Below are positions 59,687 to 64,000 of a stretch of 64,000 bases of DNA, in pieces. Source of the DNA: an uncultured Oscillospiraceae bacterium (GTDB lineage Bacteria > Bacillota > Clostridia > Oscillospirales > Ruminococcaceae); contig CAKSPU010000003.1 in NCBI GenBank assembly GCA_934486875.1, forward strand, positions 1-64,000, written 5' to 3'. How positions within the stretch are numbered: position 1 is the stretch's first letter; every line of letters begins with the position of its first letter. The notes below the pieces were generated by a model. That model had not been told where the DNA came from and searched no databases. It saw only the letters and a list, made by a program, of their open reading frames with translations. The translations under genes and the position numbers were made by a program.

Positions 59687-60721
59687 ATGATGAACACAAA
59701 AGAGCTTACCGAGCTTATAATGCGCATAGCCGATTCGGAGGGCGTTTCGGGAGACGAAACCGCCACCGCAGAGCTGTGCAGAGATGAGCTTTTCAAATAC
59801 ACGGACGATGTTCTGATAAAAAACGGCAATGTTATCGCCAATTTCGGCAAAAGGAGAAAGAACAAGCCCCACGTTCTCCTTGACGCTCACCTTGACAGAG
59901 TGGGGCTCATCGTCACAAGCATTACCGAGGACGGCTTTATAAAGGCTGACTGCATAGGCGGGCTTGACAGGCGCATTTTCCCTGCGCAGAGAGTTGTTAT
60001 CCACGGTGCTGAGGACGTAAGCGGTGTTATCTGCACTCTGCCCCCCCACCTTAAAAAAGACAGCTCGGTTATGGATAAGGACAGCATTTACATCGACCCC
60101 ATTCTCCGCAGAGGAGCGGTGCGGGAGAAAATTTCAATGGGCGACCTTATCTCCTTTGACAGTCCCTGCACCGAGCTCCTGAACGGACGTATCTGCGGCG
60201 CAGGGCTTGATGACCGCTGCGGTATCGCCACGATAATCAAGGCGGTTTCCGATCTGGGCGGAATGTACGACACCCTCCCGTTCTCCTTCACCGTTCTGTT
60301 CTCCGCACAGGAGGAGGTCGGCGAAAGAGGAGCCTGCATCGGTGCATTCGACATCGACCCCGACATATCAATTGCCGTTGATGTGAGCTTTGCCCTCTGC
60401 GGCGGCGAAAAGCCGGGCAAGTGCGGCGAGCTTTCCAAGGGCTGTATGATAGGCACGGCACCCTCTCTCGACAGAGATCTTTCCCGCTGGATAATAAAGC
60501 GTGCAACGGAAAAGGATATTCCCTATCAGGTGGAGGTAATGAACGGTATGACGGGTACAAATGCGGACAGATTTTCCGTTAATAAGTGCGGATCGAGAGC
60601 CGTTACACTTTCTGTTCCCCTCAGATATATGCACACCCCCGCCGAGGTCATCGACGTGGCTGACTGCGAGCTTACAGCGGAGCTTATCACTGATTTTTTA
60701 AAGGCAGGTGACAACAGATGA
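59687..60721 (+). CDS. M42-family metallo-aminopeptidase (first copy)
   Basis: A 344-residue cytosolic zinc or cobalt aminopeptidase of the M42 family (FrvX/PepA type). Metal and catalytic residues are visible: LDAHLDRVGLI near residue 66, AGLDDRCGIATI near 172, the SAQEEVGERGA pair of Glu near 206, the VDVSFA Asp, and LRYMHTPAEVID near 310. These enzymes form large tetrahedral complexes that trim peptides. The start has AAAGGAA before a doubled ATG. It overlaps the next peptidase gene by ATGA. Confidence 0.9.
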   Translation: MMNTKELTELIMRIADSEGVSGDETATAELCRDELFKYTDDVLIKNGNVIANFGKRRKNKPHVLLDAHLDRVGLIVTSITEDGFIKADCIGGLDRRIFPAQRVVIHGAEDVSGVICTLPPHLKKDSSVMDKDSIYIDPILRRGAVREKISMGDLISFDSPCTELLNGRICGAGLDDRCGIATIIKAVSDLGGMYDTLPFSFTVLFSAQEEVGERGACIGAFDIDPDISIAVDVSFALCGGEKPGKCGELSKGCMIGTAPSLDRDLSRWIIKRATEKDIPYQVEVMNGMTGTNADRFSVNKCGSRAVTLSVPLRYMHTPAEVIDVADCELTAELITDFLKAGDNR

Positions 60722-61767
60722 GCGTTAAGGTAAATAAAGAGCTTCTCCGTGACCTGCTTAAAAAGCTCTGTGAGCTGGACGGTGCATCGGGGCAGGAAAA
60801 CAGGATAATCAAGTTTATTTTCGATACTGTCGGAGACAGGTGCAGGTGTCGTGTGACCCCTCTCGGCTGCGTCATAGCAGAGTACAAGGGTGAAAACAGA
60901 GCGGCTTCAAAGCTGATGATATCCGCTCATACAGATGAAGTGGGGCTTATTGTTACGGGAATAAACGCTGACGGCACACTTAACATAAACTGCATCGGCG
61001 GCGTTGAGGCAGATGCTGTTATCGGCAGACAGGTACGGCTTGAAAACGGCATAATGGGCTCTGTAGGCTCCTGCGCCGTTCACAATATGACCGAGGAGCA
61101 GCGAAAGACTGCCCCGAAATTCGACAGCCTTTACATCGACATCGGTGCAAAGGACAAGGAAGATGCTGAAAAATACGTATCTCTCGGAGATTATGCATAT
61201 TTCACCTGCGGCTATGCGGAAAGGGACGGAGTTATCCGCTCCAAAGCCATTGATGACCGTGCAGGCTGCGCAATAATGATTGCTATGATACTTGAAAACG
61301 CCCTGCCATATGACTGCACATTCGCTTTTGAGACCCAGGAGGAGATCGGGCTCAGAGGCGCAAGGACGGCTGCATTTGACGTTGCCCCCGATTTTGCCCT
61401 TGTCCTTGAAGCCACCACCGCTGCGGACGTGCCTCTTTCCGAGGGGGACAAGCGGTGCTGTATTCTCGGTGAAGGCCCTGTGGTCTCCTATATGGACAGG
61501 AGCACTATCTATGACAGGGAGCTTTACAGGCTTTCCATACAGCTTGCAAAGGATATCGGCGTGAGACGGCAGACAAAGACCGTTGTTGCAGGCGGAAATG
61601 ACAGCGGAGCTATCCACATAAGCCGTGGGGGAGTACGCACCTGTGCGGTGTCCGTTCCCTGCCGCTATCTGCACACTCCCTGCTGCGTGATAAACGAGGA
61701 AGACTATTTCGACAGCTATGCTCTGAGTGTGGCAATGGCGGAAGAGATACTTTCGGGCAGGGTATGA
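60718..61767 (+). CDS. M42-family metallo-aminopeptidase (second copy)
   Basis: A 349-residue paralogue of the preceding gene with the same order of sites: ISAHTDEVGLIV near residue 66, AIDDRAGCAIM, FETQEEIGLRGARTA, LEATTAADVP, and CRYLHTPCCVI. The two proteins differ in the Asp/Thr-containing metal loop and in most surface segments, suggesting distinct peptide preferences or hetero-oligomers. The start overlaps the first copy by 4 bases and the gene overlaps the next by 4 bases. Confidence 0.9.
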   Translation: MSVKVNKELLRDLLKKLCELDGASGQENRIIKFIFDTVGDRCRCRVTPLGCVIAEYKGENRAASKLMISAHTDEVGLIVTGINADGTLNINCIGGVEADAVIGRQVRLENGIMGSVGSCAVHNMTEEQRKTAPKFDSLYIDIGAKDKEDAEKYVSLGDYAYFTCGYAERDGVIRSKAIDDRAGCAIMIAMILENALPYDCTFAFETQEEIGLRGARTAAFDVAPDFALVLEATTAADVPLSEGDKRCCILGEGPVVSYMDRSTIYDRELYRLSIQLAKDIGVRRQTKTVVAGGNDSGAIHISRGGVRTCAVSVPCRYLHTPCCVINEEDYFDSYALSVAMAEEILSGRV

Positions 61768-62465
61768 TACAGCTCATATCCGACCCCGCAGAGCTTATGC
61801 CTGACCGAAGCTATTACAGCGGCAGGATAAAGGCTGCCTGCGATGCATACGGCACAGGCTATGATTTTTGCAGGCTGTACCGCTCCGAAAATGGCAGCCT
61901 GCTGATATACAATTCCTCTGCGGTCATAAGCGGTGTGTGGGACGATATCGGTGAGCTTTGCAGCTTTATTATGATAAATTCCCCCGAGACTGTGGAATGT
62001 CCTCCCAATGTGGGGGAACGGCTGGCGCTTGACGGCTATACTGCATATCACAGGACGCTTTTTGAGAAAAAGGCTTCTCCGTCGGCGGAGAAATATGCCA
62101 AAACGGTATCGCTGATGAGAATGTATGAAATTGTAAAGGAAGCTTTCGGCATATCTGAATTTGACTTATGGTATGCTGATATGTCCCACAGGATACGCCA
62201 TAACGTTTCACGGGCGTATATGTGTGATAACGTTTCCTGTGCCTGCGTTGACTTCGTTTACGGGGGATACGGATATATTTCCCAGGTCGCCGTAAGCTGC
62301 GGACACAGGGGAAAGGGATACGGCAGAAAAATTACCGATATTGTTTCGGGAGAGCTTGCGGGAATGGGAGCAGTGTCCCGCCTGTGGGCATATGATGACG
62401 TATATGACTTCTACCGCAGACTTGGATTTGAGCCTGCGGGATATGATTATATTTACAGGAGATAA
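61764..62465 (+). CDS. GNAT-family N-acetyltransferase
   Basis: A 233-residue protein with a C-terminal GNAT domain. The acetyl-CoA binding motif A is VAVSCGHRGKGYGRKI near residue 180, followed by LWAYDDVYDFYRRLGFEPAG, the usual motif B. The N-terminal 130 residues have no recognised family. The acceptor is unknown. Its start overlaps the second peptidase stop, and a PLP lyase gene follows within 16 bases, so it is in the middle of the operon. Confidence 0.85.
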   Translation: MIQLISDPAELMPDRSYYSGRIKAACDAYGTGYDFCRLYRSENGSLLIYNSSAVISGVWDDIGELCSFIMINSPETVECPPNVGERLALDGYTAYHRTLFEKKASPSAEKYAKTVSLMRMYEIVKEAFGISEFDLWYADMSHRIRHNVSRAYMCDNVSCACVDFVYGGYGYISQVAVSCGHRGKGYGRKITDIVSGELAGMGAVSRLWAYDDVYDFYRRLGFEPAGYDYIYRR

Positions 62466-62481
62466 AAGGAGATTTTTACAA

Positions 62482-63780
62482 ATGGCAGAAATTTTTGACC
62501 CGAAGCCTGTTGTACAGAAAGGCTTTGAAATCGAGGAAAGAATACTTAAGGCAGCTGCAAAGGCTGAGGAAGCCTGCGAGGGCGCATTCAAGGAGATAGA
62601 CAGGGTAGCAAGGCACAATGGTGAAAAGGTGCTCAAAGCATTTATCGACAACAAGGTAAGCGACGTATGTATGAAGGGCAGCGCAGGCTACGGCTATGAT
62701 GACCTTGGAAGAGACACTCTTGACAAGGTTTTTGCCCAGTCTGTGGGAGCGGAGGACGCACTTGTGCGCCACAGCATAGCTTCGGGTACTCACGCCCTTA
62801 CCATAGCCCTTTTCGGCGTTCTGAGAAAGGGCGACAGAATGGTTTCACTCACAGGCAGACCCTACGACACTCTTGAAGAGGTCATCGGTCTCAGAGGAAG
62901 CGGAAACGGCTCTCTTGCAGACTATGGGGTTGAATACGAGCAGGTGGATCTTACCCCCGACGGCAAGCCCAATGTTGCGGAGATATTCCAGAAGGTAAAG
63001 GGCGCAAAGCTTGCGTATATCCAGCGTTCAAGGGGCTATTCCCTCCGTCCCTCCCTCACCGTTGACGGCATTGCGGAGATAGTCAAGGCGGCAAAGGGCG
63101 CAAACCCCGATATCATCGTTATGGTGGATAACTGCTACGGCGAATTTGTTGAAAAGACCGAGCCTGTTTCCGCAGGCGCTGACCTTATCGTTGGCTCCCT
63201 TATCAAGAACCCCGGCGGCGGAATTGCGGAGACAGGCGGATATATCGCAGGAACAAAGAAGCTTGTTGAGCAGGTGTCCTATCGCCTTACCTGTCCCGGA
63301 GTGGGCAGAGAGGCAGGCTGCTCCCTTGACCAGAACAAGAGAATGTATCAGGGACTTTTCTATGCTCCCGAGGTGGTGGCAAATGCCCTCAAAACAGCCA
63401 CATTCACAAGTGCGGTAATGACACAGCTGGGCTATCAGTGCTTCCCCGCTCCCGACGAGAAGAGGGGAGATATAATCACTGCCGTGCTTATGAAGAATGA
63501 GCAGAACCTTATCGCATTCTGCAAGGGCATTCAGAAGGGCTCTCCCGTTGACAGCTTCGTTTCTCCGGAGCCCTGGGATATGCCCGGCTATGACAGCCGG
63601 GTAATTATGGCGGCAGGAGCATTCAACAACGGCGCATCTATCGAGCTTTCCGCCGATGCTCCTCTCAGAGAACCCTATGCTGCATATGTTCAGGGCGGAC
63701 TTACATACGCCACGGGCAGAATGGGCGTGCTCTGCGCTTTGCAGGAGATGTTTGAAAAAAGATGCTTGAAGCTGTTTTAA
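62482..63780 (+). CDS. YnbB-type PLP-dependent lyase (methionine gamma-lyase family)
   Basis: A 432-residue aminotransferase-fold protein of the YnbB family (PF06838), often annotated as aluminium resistance protein or methionine gamma-lyase family. PLP-site blocks are IASGTHALTIALFGVL near residue 104, LTGRPYDTLEEVIG, the Asp in VMVDNCYGEF near 215, and the Schiff-base Lys in GSLIKNPGGGIAETGG near 238. The start at 62482 follows AAAGGAG. In vivo substrate is uncertain. A strong terminator ends the operon. Confidence 0.9.
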   Translation: MAEIFDPKPVVQKGFEIEERILKAAAKAEEACEGAFKEIDRVARHNGEKVLKAFIDNKVSDVCMKGSAGYGYDDLGRDTLDKVFAQSVGAEDALVRHSIASGTHALTIALFGVLRKGDRMVSLTGRPYDTLEEVIGLRGSGNGSLADYGVEYEQVDLTPDGKPNVAEIFQKVKGAKLAYIQRSRGYSLRPSLTVDGIAEIVKAAKGANPDIIVMVDNCYGEFVEKTEPVSAGADLIVGSLIKNPGGGIAETGGYIAGTKKLVEQVSYRLTCPGVGREAGCSLDQNKRMYQGLFYAPEVVANALKTATFTSAVMTQLGYQCFPAPDEKRGDIITAVLMKNEQNLIAFCKGIQKGSPVDSFVSPEPWDMPGYDSRVIMAAGAFNNGASIELSADAPLREPYAAYVQGGLTYATGRMGVLCALQEMFEKRCLKLF

Positions 63781-63821
63781 GGCGGACTGAATAGTATAGC
63801 TTATTATGGCTCAATGCAAAA

Positions 63822-63859
63822 ATGCAGGGAACGGGTAAAAACGTTTCCTGCATTTTTTA
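63822..63859 (+). terminator. Terminator after the PLP lyase gene
   Basis: 12-bp stem ATGCAGGGAACG/CGTTTCCTGCAT (one G-T) followed by six T. Beyond it, to the end of the window, no gene is visible; ATTGGCTATTAGTATG near 63885 resembles the outer end of the palindromic elements but no core is present. Confidence 0.88.
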
Positions 63860-64000
63860 TGCTTTACATTATATGTCGGAAATTGGCTATTAGTATGAAT
63901 ATTTCATTGAGATCGCTGCGGCAGCACCCCACCCGCCAAAAAAATAAGCACTTTCCTTAATATGACAGTTAATTCGGAAAAAACAGTCCATAATAGATAA

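Noticed and set aside
63880..63960. A fourth palindromic element at the window end
   Set aside because: Only the outer TTAGTAT-like end is similar; the GC-rich core and pairing arms are missing.
1..64000. CRISPR array
   Set aside because: The repeats seen are single palindromes or dispersed elements; there is no series of direct repeats with unique spacers and no cas gene.

Overview
The window looks like a chromosomal segment of a Gram-positive anaerobe of the Clostridia, most like Ruminococcus or a related Oscillospiraceae genus (inference from gene content and style). Supporting observations: pyruvate phosphate dikinase with very strong codon bias, a class II GalT, a GH26 lipoprotein, spmAB, an AbrB-type regulator with a Cys4 tail, a glmU-prs-pth-mfd block resembling the Bacillus gcaD-prs-spoVC-mfd order, consensus sigma-A promoters (TTGACA-17-TATAAT) and AAAGGAG ribosome binding sites. 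No phage, plasmid or CRISPR region is visible. Apart from a few insertions this is ordinary core genome.

Layout. 0-5.4 kb (minus): GH26 lipoprotein, SanA/YdcF-like protein, FapA-like protein, trmO, def, DUF3592-like membrane protein. 5.5-8.9 kb: an EAL-type c-di-GMP phosphodiesterase upstream of 6-phosphofructokinase. 9.2-16.3 kb: glmU, prs, pth, a small membrane protein and mfd, all on the minus strand. 16.6-21.6 kb (plus): ppdK, a pentapeptide-repeat protein, a YtqA-type radical SAM protein and a small membrane protein. 21.7-24.3 kb: HD-GYP phosphodiesterase and an AbrB-like regulator (minus), then spmAB (plus). 24.4-27.4 kb is an accessory patch: tRNA-Lys, two small orphan genes, a long palindromic repeat in the galE leader, galE, and fused remnants of two insertion sequences. 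galT follows.

29.1-37.9 kb is the most system-like part. An aliphatic amidase (amiE), a complete urea-type ABC importer (urtABCDE) and a second carbon-nitrogen hydrolase lie on the minus strand, with hairpins at several junctions and an attenuator-like hairpin in the amiE leader. No urease genes are present here, so short amides (or urea) are the likely substrates, giving ammonium. Divergently there is an AraC-type response regulator, a PAS histidine kinase and a cytidylate-kinase-like protein.

40.9-53.6 kb (mostly minus): a methyl-accepting chemotaxis protein, a glycosidase-like protein without an export signal, the rsmD-coaD-coiled-coil group, uvrC, a DUF1893 protein (plus), a DUF4317 protein, a YezG-like immunity protein between inverted repeats, a degenerate-GGDEF PAS protein and an MFS transporter. 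53.9-63.8 kb (plus): a membrane diguanylate cyclase, a PHP phosphoesterase, a TSCPD protein, a second YdcF-like protein, murD, two M42 aminopeptidases, a GNAT acetyltransferase and a YnbB-type PLP lyase.

C-di-GMP signalling recurs through the window: one intact GGDEF, two altered GGDEF domains (one with an intact EAL) and one HD-GYP. At least three copies of a palindromic element share the same GC-rich core.
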